The notes beneath the pieces were generated by a model, which saw nothing but the letters and a program-made list of their open reading frames with translations, was not told where the DNA came from and did no database searches. Below, in pieces: positions 37,653-49,574 of a stretch of DNA of 64,000 bases. Position numbers and translations under genes: made by a program. The number at the start of each line of letters is the position of its first letter. The first letter of the stretch is position 1. This DNA comes from Ptiloglossa arizonensis (Eukaryota; Arthropoda; Insecta; Hymenoptera; Colletidae), in contig NC_135055.1 of the NCBI RefSeq assembly GCF_051014685.1, positions 6,684,001-6,748,000 of the forward strand, in the 5' to 3' direction.

Positions 37653-38989
37653 TTGAACAGATAGAAGTAATAGAAAGTTTGACAATAAAGGTCTCGTTCC
37701 AAGGTTGTTCATATTGGTAAATATTCCATTTTAAAATATGAAAAATACTGCTCTTTTACTTGGATTGCTCTAATTTATTAGGTCTAGGAAAGTTATTTTC
37801 GTTTCGATTTTTGACGTATTGATGATAAAATTTATAATCCAATAATATTTAGATATATTTATTTTATTATATTTGTGTTTGAGGTTATATTGATTGAAAG
37901 AATATTATCAATCGAGTAATCATTAAAATTTTAATTTTTGTAATGAGATGATCCATCGTAATGTGTAGGGCGTGCCCTTAAAATGCTTGAGAACGACCAT
38001 TCCTACTGCTCTTGTCGTCTCGCTTATTTTCATTATGTTTATCCTCTCTATTTGTAGAGGACCTCGAAACAATTTCTGGAATAAAATTTCTACCTGCTCT
38101 GCGATAATTTAAACAATTACTTCGGGAGATTTTGAGACACTAATTTTTGTCAAAGTTTAATATAAATTACTATGAAAAAATGTATTTGACGTAACGACAT
38201 GTAAATATTTATTGATATTAAATCGTAAAATTGATAAATTAGAACATTCGGAAAAATAAGAATGTGAAATTACTGACTCTACTGATAGGTAATAAAGAGT
38301 TTACACTCTATCAGAGTTAATCATGTTTTTAAAGTAACGATAATATATAAGAAAAATGAACAATTTTCATTTTTGTAATCGGATGATTCATTGTAATGGG
38401 TGGAATACTTTGCACACAATTTCTTTTTCACTTATTTTTGTTGTTTATCCTCTTTCCTTGTTGAGAATCACAAGACAATATATGGAACAAAATCGTTATC
38501 TGCTACATGATAATTTCAACGTCAACCCTCGATTTACTTAAATTTTAGTAACCATTGCTGTCTATATAAATAAGTGTATTCACCTAACCCAGACTTTTAT
38601 AGTTTATGTACATAATTTACTTAGAAATAAAAGATTTGTATTGTAAACCATAGATAGTAATTTTTGTAATTTAAATAAATTGTGAATTTTTTTTATAAAA
38701 TTTTTATTTTAAAACTTTGTAAACGTATAATAAATACAAGTTTACAAAATATCTGTCTCATGGACATCTTGTATGTGTAAAACATTTTCCAAAATTTACG
38801 TATATAAAATTTAAAAACGGGATTTCAGTGAGACTGAAATTGTAACAATCTATTAAAAGAATAGTTTTCCATTGTACTGTTCTCCCATATATTAGCAAAG
38901 GCATGAATATTAATATTTACACTAATTATTATGTTTGTATTACATTTTTTTAAAGAATGTATAGAAAGGTACAGTGTTTGTAACAGATG
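37653..38989. other. RRM2 and ADI1 3' flanks with repeat copies
   Basis: Between two tail-to-tail genes. Besides 3' UTR it holds a repeat block: an A-type unit (37935-38114), the second dispersed-repeat copy (38107-38324) and a diverged second A-type unit (38370-38520). The 61-codon open frame at 38356-38541 lies inside the repeat and is not taken as a gene. Confidence 0.6.
37935..38520 (+). repeat. Composite repeat A-B-A', with B the dispersed repeat copy 2
   Basis: Segment B (38107-38324) matches 30614-30842 closely. On either side lie two diverged copies of another segment: A (37935-38114, opening TTTTTGTAATGAGATGATCC) and A' (38370-38520, opening TTTTGTAATCGGATGATTC). Both share GTTTATCCTCT, a GAAACAATTTCTGGAA-like stretch and GATAATTT-AAC at their right ends. 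Identity of A to A' is visibly lower than B to B. Confidence 0.75.
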
Positions 38990-39957
38990 TTAAGTAGATT
39001 TTATTTTGAAACCATTGCATGCGCGATCAAGATAATTTTTACGGCATTCCATATCATCAGCTGGTCTATTGTAAGGTAACCAAATAGGTTCTCCCACAAA
39101 GTAACGTTTTGCTTTTATATAATTCTGAAAAGTAGAAAATAAGTAACTTATAATAAATAAAACTTGTTATTTCACGTAATCATATAATAAAATACTTACA
39201 TTCATGTCTAAAGTAAATCTATGATATATTCCACTAGGAATAATTATCAAATCTCCAGCTTTAACTTCAATACGTATCCATTCATCATTCTTGTCTCGAA
39301 CATCAAAGTATCCTGATCCATCTAAAATTAATCTTATTTCTTCGTCTGTATGAAGATGTTCTTTGTAGAAATCTTTCAACTAAAAATTTAAGAAAATATT
39401 TTTATGAAATTTTTAGTACCATATGTAATTTGAATAAATTATACTTACTTTCTCTTCATAATTTGGAAGACATTCTTTGGAACATTCTATTTCATCTTCA
39501 TATGTGTAACCACGTTTCTTTTTTAATTTTGTCAATGTATTATCATTTTCATAGTTTTTGTAATTGACCTAAATTAATATTATCCATTTTCACTTGCAAA
39601 TAGGTACTGTGTAATTGCAATATGATTTTAATATGATATAATCTCTTTAATATGATATCAAGATCAAGTTTTAAAATAATTACCTTTCAAAATCACTTAA
39701 AATGAACAAATTAAAACTGCATATAATTTAAAAAATATCAAGTATAAAATAAACAAAATAATTAAAAAGTTCTCAATAAGTATGATATAAAAATATTATA
39801 CAAATATTGTTTAGATATTGAAGTTTGACCTAACCGTAAAATATTCGACTCCTGTACTTTTAAATAAGTCTTCGAGGGAAAGAAATTTAGGTGGATCTTT
39901 ATAGTGTTCCAGTCGTTGTTCAGCATCACTATTGTCCATGTACCATGCACGAACCAT
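38990..39957 (-). CDS. ADI1: Acireductone dioxygenase (methionine salvage)
   Basis: Metal-dependent cupin enzyme of the methionine salvage pathway, turning acireductone into the 2-keto precursor of methionine. Minus-strand exons 39957-39835, 39568-39449, 39379-39200 and 39124-38990 join in frame to 185 residues (human 179). Seen: MVRAWYMD at the start, [84 protein letters not shown]. Metal ligands H89, H91, E95 and H134 are all present, each one residue later than in human. Start at 39957 follows the family's MV(Q/R)AWYM. An in-frame upstream start codon would add 23 residues, but that extension is not a family feature. Divergent from the single-exon gene at 40713. Confidence 0.96.
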
Positions 39958-40712
39958 TTCTATTTTGTAACCAAATTTGTTTAGACCACAGATATCTTTT
40001 ATAATATACTCTCTCGATAAGAGCAAGTAGTCCGAGTCTGGCGGTGATACATAACGTAGAAAAGATACAATTTTGAAGTGGTATTTTCCGTCGAAAGTGA
40101 GAGCGAGTCAGAGGGGCTGAAAGAGAGAGAGTTGAGAACGATTAGACGATTACATGCATACAAAGGACAAAGTATCAGTCATCCGAAAGACAGAACGAGA
40201 CAAAGTACCAATACTTCCTCTGGCTTGTACCATTTTTCATACGCTTCCAATCTTTCTGATCCGTTCTCATTCCATTTCGCTCTTGCCTTCACAGGGCAAA
40301 AGTGAAATAGAAATAGTGGGGAGAGTGTTCAGTTCTTATTGGACAGATCAAATTCGTCTCTAATCGAGAAAATACTGTACTTGTTATTCGTCTATGACGT
40401 AACCTCAATGATAAAGCTATCAAGTAGTGCCGGTATATATTTCAATTGATTATAAAAAAAAAGAAAGTGCATAAAATTATCAAATTGTTGATAGTGACAG
40501 CACTATTTGAAAATTAAAATACACATCTGTCGTAATTAATGCTTTGATTAAAACTGGGACAAATTGAATGTAAATATGAAAATGTATTCTTCCAAGATTG
40601 CAAAGGTATTGCAAGCAACTTAATATATATAAAGCATTATTTTTTATACAAAAACTTACGTATGACTTTTCATCAATACTTCAACAAATCATATAAACTA
40701 ATTTAATTAATA
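39958..40712. promoter_or_regulatory. Divergent promoter region between ADI1 and the Gemin4-like gene
   Basis: 755 bp between two start codons on opposite strands. The part around 40070-40350 is clearly less AT-rich, with purine-rich GAGAGCGAGTCAGAGG and GAAAGAGAGAGAG tracts, consistent with shared promoter DNA. No TATA box is evident. The overlapping open frames at 40078-40363 are considered chance. Confidence 0.4.
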
Positions 40713-43553
40713 ATGGATGAATGGAATGAATTTTACAAAAAAGTTCAGATGTATCTTATGAAGAAAAACCAAGAATGCGGAGAGTTACAGTTTCTTACTT
40801 CACGCACAACAACTGCAAGCATTGCTCACATTGATGATATATGTAAATCAATAGTCAACATATTTGAGACATATAATATACCTACAAAAGAAAAAGCTTT
40901 GATTAACGATGAAAGATGTGTACAATCATATATATATTTATTATTAAACACTAAGTTTAAGAATCAGGAACGTTTAGCAGAAGATATTGTTAATGGTCAT
41001 TTAGTTGATATGTGTCCACCCATAGCTTCGTATTTATTTATACAAATATTGTGGAATCTCGAATATGAGAAGATTTTGATTCAGTCATTATTACACATAC
41101 CTGTTGATCTGTGTAAAGAGATACTAGAAATTCTTAAAAAGTGTATAAAAGAATTACCTTTTAAAAGATCAATGGATAGTATGTATCAATTAATATTGAT
41201 TGTATATACTAAATTTATTCAATTAAAGGAGATTGGTGTACAGTCCACAAATCTTGAAGAATGTATACAAAATTTATTAATTGGTTTTCAAGAGTTTTTG
41301 CTGTTGTTAACAAATCCAAAATTTACTTTAATATCATCATCAGATTTAAAAATAAATGAACGACATGGTATTATGTTAAAGAAATTAATTGCTACAATAA
41401 AAAGTTGTTTTGACTACAAAATCAAAGGAATACGTAATATCTCTAGAGATGATGACAAATTATATAACATTACATTTGGAAGAGAACCTTTTATAAAATA
41501 TGAAGATACACTTATGGAAAGTACTATATTGACATTAAATCAGTGTTTAATGGATTTATTATTAATCAAAGTCAAAGAAGTTGACTGTAATATGTATTTA
41601 AATTGGGCAGAATTGGATGACGAAGAAAATAATATGATATCTTTACAACGTTCTATTGGAAATGAATGTTATCACTTTATAGAATTTATACAGAATGATG
41701 AACAATTTTCACAAAACACTCATTTAGTAGAATGTCTACAACACTTGTCATCAAAACCTGATCCCAAACAATCGAGTTTTGTTATAAGTTTACAAGAACT
41801 CTGTTATGCAATATCTGATGGCAAAACAGAATTTATGAAAGAATTGTTGTGTCGTTATAAAGAATGGGATAGTTCAATACTTGATTTTGTCTATAAAAAC
41901 AAATCTTTACTTGATAAAAAGGACTGTTTCAATCTCTTAGAATATCTTACTTTTCTTCTTAAGCAATCAACCGAAGAAGATTTGAAGGAGTTTAGCTATA
42001 CTTCCGTTACAAGAATATTGTCACTTCAAGATTTACCAGCTATTTATGAAATTGTAATGATGTATTTAACAAAACATGATGGTAATAATTATTTAGAATC
42101 TCCACATACAGAAGAAGCGTTTAACGAATTCATTACACGAAACTCAAATTTACAGACAACAAAAAATTTGAAAATTGTTTTATTGTTTCTTTTAAAGAAT
42201 GTTAGATTAATATTGACTATACTTTTAAAGATTACTATCGGTCATCATCAATATAGGAATATCATGATTTTTGCCAATGATTTGCTTCTCTTATTGCCAT
42301 TTATGCAAATAATGGAGGATAATAACCAAATAATTTTAATTAACATCCTAAGAACCATTTGTATAGAGAACATAGAATGGAATCCAAAGAAGTTTATGGA
42401 CTTTATACAAATTCTATTGGACAGACGTATAGTCAAAGTACATGATTTGATAAATAATGTTTTCGTACCATATCTAGAGAAAGATACTTTTACTTTATCA
42501 AACATACATTCTATCCTCAATAATATTCGTAAATTACAAGTCAGTTGTACTAAAGATACAAATGTTAAGAGTTTGATAATAGTTCTTGCAAAGAAAATGT
42601 CTTTTTTGAGAAAAAATACAAGTATTTCAAAATATGTAAGCAATGAAATACTTTATCAAATTACAAGAATATTGAAATACTTTTTAACTATCAAGGGGTA
42701 TAGTATTTCTGCTTCTACGAAAAAGGAAATAATCTGTGCTATTGAAGTTGTTATTGAACCAATAGACACATTACATTTTGCTTCTCTTTGGCATTTAATG
42801 CAGAAAGATGTTAGTGTAATTGATATTGTAACAGACTATGAAAGACGGTGTTTCATTGTGTTAAACAAATTGAAAGAGGATCCTAAGACTTCAGAAAAGT
42901 TACGAAATTATTTATCAGATTTGAATTTGTTAAGAGAAGATTTTTTACGTCATTTGATTATTCGATCAAGTAACAGGGAATATCAGTTGTTAGCCTCAGA
43001 GTTTACTATAATGTACTGGTTTGCTTTCAGATGGAATAATGAAATTGAAGCATATAATCATTTCTTGCGCATAACAATAGAGGCATGTTGTTTATCTTTG
43101 GAATATCCATCTATTGGTGGAAATAATTTATTTGTATTTTTATTTCAATCTTTTACATGTTTTTGTAGAAAGTTTGTTTTTTTTAAAGGAATAATTGAAC
43201 ATGAAGAAAAAGTATATCAATTGTTAATTAAAAATTTTAATCAGCTCGATAATAGTATAAAGTATAGTCCTTATGCACCTTTGTTCAGTACCTGTCTTAT
43301 ACGTTTGAGTAATATTACGCAATCTGAATCTGAAAATCTTCTGCAAGATATCTTAAACATTCTTGATGACTTCTGTGATCAATGCCTTGATTTTAATTAT
43401 GAATATAGTGAAGATACTTCTAGAATACCTCATTCACCAAAAGTAACTACTTTCTACATAACTTATGAAGTAATTTCTGCTTGTATGAAAGTGCCTGCAA
43501 CAGAAGCTTATGAATGTATTAAAAGAATGAATGAATTATTTGTTTCAAATTAA
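40713..43553 (+). CDS. Large single-exon helical protein, possible Gemin4 (SMN complex)
   Basis: An uninterrupted 946-codon frame, highly AT-rich, from ATG at 40713 (MDEWNEFYKKVQMYL) to TAA at 43551. The sequence is leucine/isoleucine-rich and almost entirely helical in character, with no membrane segment, signal peptide or zinc motif; it looks like a HEAT-like solenoid. I do not recognise it with certainty. From memory it resembles Gemin4, the SMN-complex subunit for snRNP assembly, whose coding sequence in mammals is also mainly one exon: SYLFIQILWNLEYEKILIQSLLHIPVDLCKEIL recalls the Gemin4 LFELLKSLE...IQLLMALPTTICHAEL region, EWDSSILDFVYKNKSLL...LLEYL recalls its W...L..NRALF...LLE region, and LKITIGHHQYRNIM recalls VVNLGTHKFLAQI. 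Length is close (human 1058). Alternatives are any other fast-evolving helical-repeat protein. The gene itself is certain; the name is tentative. Confidence 0.55.
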   Translation: MDEWNEFYKKVQMYLMKKNQECGELQFLTSRTTTASIAHIDDICKSIVNIFETYNIPTKEKALINDERCVQSYIYLLLNTKFKNQERLAEDIVNGHLVDMCPPIASYLFIQILWNLEYEKILIQSLLHIPVDLCKEILEILKKCIKELPFKRSMDSMYQLILIVYTKFIQLKEIGVQSTNLEECIQNLLIGFQEFLLLLTNPKFTLISSSDLKINERHGIMLKKLIATIKSCFDYKIKGIRNISRDDDKLYNITFGREPFIKYEDTLMESTILTLNQCLMDLLLIKVKEVDCNMYLNWAELDDEENNMISLQRSIGNECYHFIEFIQNDEQFSQNTHLVECLQHLSSKPDPKQSSFVISLQELCYAISDGKTEFMKELLCRYKEWDSSILDFVYKNKSLLDKKDCFNLLEYLTFLLKQSTEEDLKEFSYTSVTRILSLQDLPAIYEIVMMYLTKHDGNNYLESPHTEEAFNEFITRNSNLQTTKNLKIVLLFLLKNVRLILTILLKITIGHHQYRNIMIFANDLLLLLPFMQIMEDNNQIILINILRTICIENIEWNPKKFMDFIQILLDRRIVKVHDLINNVFVPYLEKDTFTLSNIHSILNNIRKLQVSCTKDTNVKSLIIVLAKKMSFLRKNTSISKYVSNEILYQITRILKYFLTIKGYSISASTKKEIICAIEVVIEPIDTLHFASLWHLMQKDVSVIDIVTDYERRCFIVLNKLKEDPKTSEKLRNYLSDLNLLREDFLRHLIIRSSNREYQLLASEFTIMYWFAFRWNNEIEAYNHFLRITIEACCLSLEYPSIGGNNLFVFLFQSFTCFCRKFVFFKGIIEHEEKVYQLLIKNFNQLDNSIKYSPYAPLFSTCLIRLSNITQSESENLLQDILNILDDFCDQCLDFNYEYSEDTSRIPHSPKVTTFYITYEVISACMKVPATEAYECIKRMNELFVSN

Positions 43554-46500
43554 ATTATTTAATCTATCTTTGTATAACAAAAGTAACAAAAAATGGTTGT
43601 CTTTTGCAGATTTTTATCATTGATTTGATTAATAATATGCATATGTATATCTAGTTCTAAAATAATATTTGCATTATTTTTCTTTGATGTATTTTATAAT
43701 ATCTAAAAGAATTTTATCAGTTACCTTGAAATCATTAAAAAGATAATGAATTTGTTTTATACAATCTTAAAAGTTTATAAAATGCTAAAATAGAATAATT
43801 TCAATTATCTTTCAGATTAACATACCCAAGTATCAATATTAAAAATTTTATAGAATCGCTAAATTTGGTGAAAAGTAATATATATTCTATGCATTTATGA
43901 ATTATGTGTACTTACCATTAATAATACAAAGTATTGCATAATTTAATTTAATAAACTCTTTCATAATTACCAAATTTTGTAAAATCTATAGTGTTACAAT
44001 AAAAAATATATTAAACAGTATTTATATAATTAATAATAAAAAGAATGTATATTAAAATATAAATTTTAATGTATGAAAAAAATCAAAATTACTGGGAATT
44101 TTTTCAGTTTTATTACAATATTTTTAACTGCTTTATTACTTCTGAATTACTCTAAATAAAAGGATTTATTTTAAATTATACAACAAAGTATATAATATTT
44201 TTCTCAATTACAAACTCCTTGTATGCAAATTTCAAACCAACAGATAAGTCTTTAATATTTAATAGGATACTAACATTAATATATTTTACTGTTTTAAATA
44301 TTTAATGAACTCTTATGTTTTGTAAATGAAGATAATTTTTTAAAGCATCAAATCAAAATATTGAACTAATTTAACATTTTAATGCAAACTATAAATTGTG
44401 AAAAGGTAAATAAAAAATTACAGTATACCTTGACCAATAAAGTGGATTTAAGGTAACATAGATCAATTTAATAATGACTTATGATAAGTAAACAATTTTA
44501 ATTCTTTTATCGTGAAGGAATATTTAATCAGTACCAGATTGTTGCTTGTTTTTATTCTATATTATATTTGTGCGATATTGCCAAAATGCCAGTACAATGG
44601 TTAGTAATAAAAAAATGTGAAAAAATTGCATACAAACAAAAAATGTGCACCAGTATTGAGACAGGATAAATCACTTGGGTAACTATCATTGGACGATCTC
44701 AATGCTTTCATGGAAAAATTTAACTTCATAATGTAAAATAAAAATTAATTCCTGTATATATCTATCAACTCTAAAGTCCAAATTCCAATTTTTTATTTCA
44801 GTTTTTAAATATTGCTATAATAATAATAATAATAAACGTACATACACTCAATTGAATTATTTAAATTATCTTATTGTCTAAGTTATATGAGAGGATAGAT
44901 CTTCAAAATAATTGTAATATTAAAACGAATGAATTGAATGATAGCTAGGTACAATTATAGTGAATTGTATTTTCCTAATAGAAATTTTGTTTTTTTCAGC
45001 ATGCATTTTATACTTTTCCATGTCATTGAGTTACAAGAATTCTGTAATGACTAGATTCTTATGCTGGTAATTCATCTGTTGAAACTTAAAAAGAAATGCA
45101 ACGAATTGTAAATAAAAAAAAAGAAGTATTGCTACATATTATTATAAATCCTGTATTCTTAAAATTTCTCTTTAAATTAAGACAAAGAAAATGTATTTTC
45201 TTCCGCATTAAAGAGAGAAATATACAAAGGACACATGCTTATACATTTTACGTATTTTTTTTACTACATGTAAAAATAGTGCAAGCTTTACTGTGTATTT
45301 CTCTTTTCAACTTAAGTCGGAATAAACAAACGAGAGATTAAAATTACCAGCAAACAAAAATTTTTGCAGATGATATCATTTTTTAAGGGTCACAAGTATT
45401 CGTTTTTTGTCTATCCAAGTGATCATGCGAATACAGTCGTCAAATCGAAACAATGTAATCGATAAAAGACTATAAAACGAAGAAACATATCGTATTTCAT
45501 AAACTTGTCAACGAAATGCACATTTTTTACTGTAAGCCATTCTCATTGTTGTCTTTTTCAAATGTCAGATAATCATTTATCAGTATTCCTTTTTATTATT
45601 ATTATTATTATTATTATTTATTATTAATATTATTATTATATATAATTCGACGCTATAATATTTACAGATTCTTCACATTGTAAAAAATATAACGTATTTC
45701 GTACTCAATATCATACGCAGGTAGTACTGAAAGGCCGATATACATCTAAATCGTGGTGTTTTTCGAATTAATGTGACCCAGTTGCGTAACAAATCTGCAT
45801 GTATACATATATATTGTGTATATATATGTATACATATATATACACATATATATATTTATTTATTTATATCTAATTATAAAACCGTATGCGAATCGTTTGT
45901 AGGTGGTAAATTCTTGTGCTTTCTTTGTCTAAGTATCTTTTCGAAAAATCGGAAGGATTTGTTGGCCAAACCGAGGAAGTAAACGAAACGAATCTGGTCC
46001 TTGACACTGATATGCTGACTCAGACATAGCTCGACTTCTGTTGCACTAGACAGCTTTCCAAGTAATAGACAATTGTCTTGTACGAAAGTTTCAACGCATT
46101 CTTTAGAAAAATATTTTTAAACGCGATCTCGCGTCGGACAAACACGTGTGTGTTTTGCGTTACGTTCAGAAGCGATACAAATATAGAAACTTCTTTTTTT
46201 TTTCTTATTCGTTCCCGTGCATCAGAGGAATACTACTTGGAGAGCTATCCGCTGTTTTTTTATTTTCTTTTTGCCTTTTGCCAATCCATGATTTTCGCGA
46301 AGCACAAAAAACCCAGGAGGGCTGAAAAACGTAACGATAATAGAGCGAGAGCGATTACACGTTTCACAAAGAGGCCCTTTGATTCGCCGTTGAAAGGCTT
46401 TTATACGCGGTTATTATCGTCGTCTTTTAATAGAAAAACTGCGGTTACATCTACGGGATCACAGTGAGACTATGAATTTTCCGGGTGATAAAATAGTGGA

Positions 46501-48975
46501 TACGAATAATTCTGTTGCCCCCTCTTTCCTCCTTGCCTGTTTAGTTGAGTACAGTAACGAAATGAATGGCCGATTCGCTACGTCGGTATACGCTTCGCCA
46601 ATCTTAAACTGACGAAACGTATTAGCACCCTTTATCAATCGAATACGCGAGACTGTCTCATATTTTTTCTGCTTTCGATACTTTTTTCTATCACTACACA
46701 CGATTAATGATGTTATCAAATATGCACTAACACTTTAAAATGAAAATTAGAAACAAAATTATTAACATTTAAAACGAATTGCATACAAAATTAAAATTAA
46801 TTTAACAATTAAAATTTTACAGGCGAAATTTATATAATCTTCAAATTTGTCGTAATACGATGAATACAGGAAATATTAAACAATTTGTGATTTTAGAAAA
46901 AATACTCAGCCACGCGTATTCGTTACGAAATGACCTTTCTAAAAGTGCACCGACAGTTGGAAAAAACGAATTAATGTACGATCGATAGCTCTTCCCAAGA
47001 ACTATATCGTCGGACTCTTCTAACTACCAATGATAGAAATACTGTACATCAGTTCATTTTAAACTTTTCAGTTCGACTTTAAGGTCCTCCGATATGCTTA
47101 ACCGGGAAGCGGCATCGCTCGCGTATAATTCAATATTGTAATCGATCCGAAAGACAGGTAATCTAGACGAATAAGTAGATATTATACAAACTATAAATAC
47201 ATTTTTTTCCAGAAATCAGGATTAATATCCTTCGGTTAAACTCATAAAAAACGATAGACGAGTGAACAACCCTTATTTTGCTTAAGGTACGTCGTGCAGC
47301 GATCACACGGAAATTAATGACTTCGATGGTGGCGTTAAATAATAACATATCAAGCTAATGTAATGACTGTTATGGTATAAAAGCGGTATTTAACATCGGA
47401 TAATATGATTTTGATCACACGAGAAAAATTACACACGACCTACTGCTACTTGTAAGGGAGTCCATTGCTTCTTTTTTATATCCATCGGTTTACATTCACT
47501 AAACTTAATGGTGATTGGTTTTGAAAGGAGATTCTCTGTACGTACAAAGCAATGGATATATCAGATATTATTATGAGTACCACATATGTATTTTGCAGTT
47601 GAAGGGATCAGTGTACCAGCAAGCCTTTGTGAAAAACAGGTTTCAAAGCCTAAATTTTCCTTACTGGTTTAAAATTGGCTATAAAACTTATTGGAATTGT
47701 ATAAAGACTTTGTATTTTTTTCTATCGTACAGACTTTACCATATAAATCCTATAATTATGTTTAAGATTGACGTTATGTACTAATGTTCCACTGTAACAT
47801 TACCACAATTTCCTTTCCATCGGCGTTCTTCCTTCTCTACTTATCTTCAACATTTTCTCTTAATTATGCCTTGGTTGATTGAAGCACCAGATGCTGCGCT
47901 TTAAATTCCCATTCCGAGTAATTGAATCCATAATCAAACAAGAATATAAATAATGTCTGGTATGTAATGGAATCATACTGAAATCAAATGGAACTCAATT
48001 GTCCAAATATCATGGTCCTGAATATAAAATTCTAGCCATTAACAATCATTTTCAATATTCTACATTTGCCTTAATAAAATGTATTTTTACTATTAGAACT
48101 GTACACTCAATACCAGAACCATTAATGACACAGCATTCGAACCCCTTATAGAAGTATCCTTTACCGCAGCCTCTGACAGTTGAGCATGGATAATATATCG
48201 TTAATGGATATCATTGCACAATGCGTATGTAAGACCTTTTATCTTCTTCCAAATTTTTGACTGTACATTGTAAATAACATTTACTCAGTCAATTTAATTC
48301 TTTCCACTATGTCAAATGGCTGGCCACCACAATAATTCCTTCAATATTTGCAAATAGTTTGGATGCTCTATTAATCGGCATTTAACCTGCGAGTCATACA
48401 GGTTTGCAGATTGGAACAATATGCAATGGATGCTTTTTTAAGATTGAGCAGAAAGCTAGACATATCAAGTTTGGTTTTGCTGTTAACAAGTAACAACTAT
48501 TGCAGGGCAGTTCTGTTATCACCCTTGATGCTATTCATGTCCTTTTCTAATCCATTTTTATCTTCTTTTCTCACTCTTTCTCTGTCGAATATTGGTCCTT
48601 TGCTGACGGAGTTACCTCTTTCATTGCCCACTTACATCTATCATTATATATTACAATAATATTACATATAATACTATCCATGTATATTAAAATATTTAAC
48701 AGCCAGCTGAACAGCGGACTGTGATTTTCCGATAGAAAAAGAACCAAGAGACGGCATTAGTCTTTGACATAGTTGAATTCACAAAGATCCAGGGTATGAT
48801 CCAGGGTAACATTAGTCTTACAGATTGGCGAATTCACAGCACAAGCCCAAGGTTGAGCCTAAGAAAGAGAGCGTAGTCGCTAGATGAATCATCTAGTGCA
48901 CCGCAATCAGCCACTACGTACTTTTCCTTTACCTAACGTGGCTTGGATAGCCTGGTTCAGGATTTTGATTAATTA
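43554..48975. other. Gene-free region between the Gemin4-like gene and Rap2
   Basis: 5.4 kb with no confident gene. Left 2 kb is extremely AT-rich. It contains AAT/ATT microsatellites (44816-44834, 45593-45640) and an AT/GTATAC-rich run (about 45800-45875). Around 46050-46700 base composition shifts and frames of 86-129 codons appear on both strands without family features. At about 47880-48660 the minus strand shows a stop-interrupted protein-like reading, listed as a finding. The last 250 bp should be Rap2 3' UTR and include a perfect 7-bp palindrome (48880-48896). Confidence 0.5.
45593..45640. repeat. (ATT)n microsatellite
   Basis: Around ten ATT triplets with one extra base interrupting near 45620, then ATT/AAT-rich sequence. 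Confidence 0.9.
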
Positions 48976-49521
48976 TTAGAGGACGCTGCAACAACAGTAG
49001 CTTTTCTTCTCTTTCTCAGGGCTGAAGTTCATTTCGCGTACAATCTCCGCGAACACATCGTTGACATTTGTGCGATTCTTTGCGGATGCTTCGACGAACG
49101 GGCATCCCCAGAGTTGTGCCAAATTGTTACCCTCTGCGGTTTCCACTTCGCGTTGATGATCCAAATCGAGCTTGTTTGCGACGAGTAACACCGGCACTCT
49201 TTCGGTACCTTTGACGCGAGTGATCAATTCCTTCATTGCTTTGATGTCCTGGAATGTCTGATGATTCGTCAGACTGTAAACCACGACAAAGCCTTGCCCG
49301 TTCTTTATGTAAAGATCGCGCATACTCGCAAACTGCTCGGTGCCAGCGGTGTCGAGAATTTCGAGTACACACGGTGAGTTGTCCACTTCGATCTCTTTCC
49401 GATAGAAGTCTTCGATCGTCGGATCGTACTTTTCCATAAAACATCCCGAAACAAATTGCACGGTGAGTGCACTCTTGCCTACCCCGCCCGAGCCGAGGAC
49501 GACTACCTTGAACTCGCGCAT
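48976..49521 (-). CDS. Rap2l: Ras-related GTPase Rap2, intronless coding sequence
   Basis: Small GTPase of the Ras family that signals from membranes to kinases such as TNIK/MAP4K4. One open frame on the minus strand gives 181 residues (human Rap2A 183). P-loop GSGGVGKS at 10-17; effector region YDPTIEDFY at 32-40 with Phe39, the residue that separates Rap2 from Rap1 (Ser39); DTAGTEQF with Thr61, typical of Rap; NKLD at about 116-119; ASAK near 146. The C-terminus is CCCSVL: a CaaX box ending in Leu (geranylgeranylation type) after a cysteine pair that could be palmitoylated. Upstream of the ATG the transcript would start its 5' leader with a GAG/GGA repeat. The surrounding 49.0-50.3 kb is the most G+C-rich part of the window, like a promoter region. 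Confidence 0.97.
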   Translation of the reverse strand: MREFKVVVLGSGGVGKSALTVQFVSGCFMEKYDPTIEDFYRKEIEVDNSPCVLEILDTAGTEQFASMRDLYIKNGQGFVVVYSLTNHQTFQDIKAMKELITRVKGTERVPVLLVANKLDLDHQREVETAEGNNLAQLWGCPFVEASAKNRTNVNDVFAEIVREMNFSPEKEKKSYCCCSVL

Positions 49522-49539
49522 CTCTTTGGCAGTTCGCCT

Positions 49540-49574
49540 CCGTCTCCTCTTCCTCCTCCTCCTCCTCCTCCTCG
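49540..49574. repeat. (CCT)n run in the Rap2 5' leader
   Basis: TCTCCTCTTCCTCC followed by repeated CTC triplets lies about 20-50 bp upstream of the Rap2 start; on the sense (minus) strand this is a purine GAG/GGA repeat that would be in the 5' UTR. Confidence 0.85.

Noticed and set aside
42248..42643. 131-codon minus-strand ORF within the Gemin4-like gene
   Set aside because: Fully antisense to a strong long reading frame; composition mirrors the sense strand.
46078..46467. 129-codon plus-strand ORF
   Set aside because: Phe/Arg-rich without domain pattern; no splice partners or homologous wording recognised.
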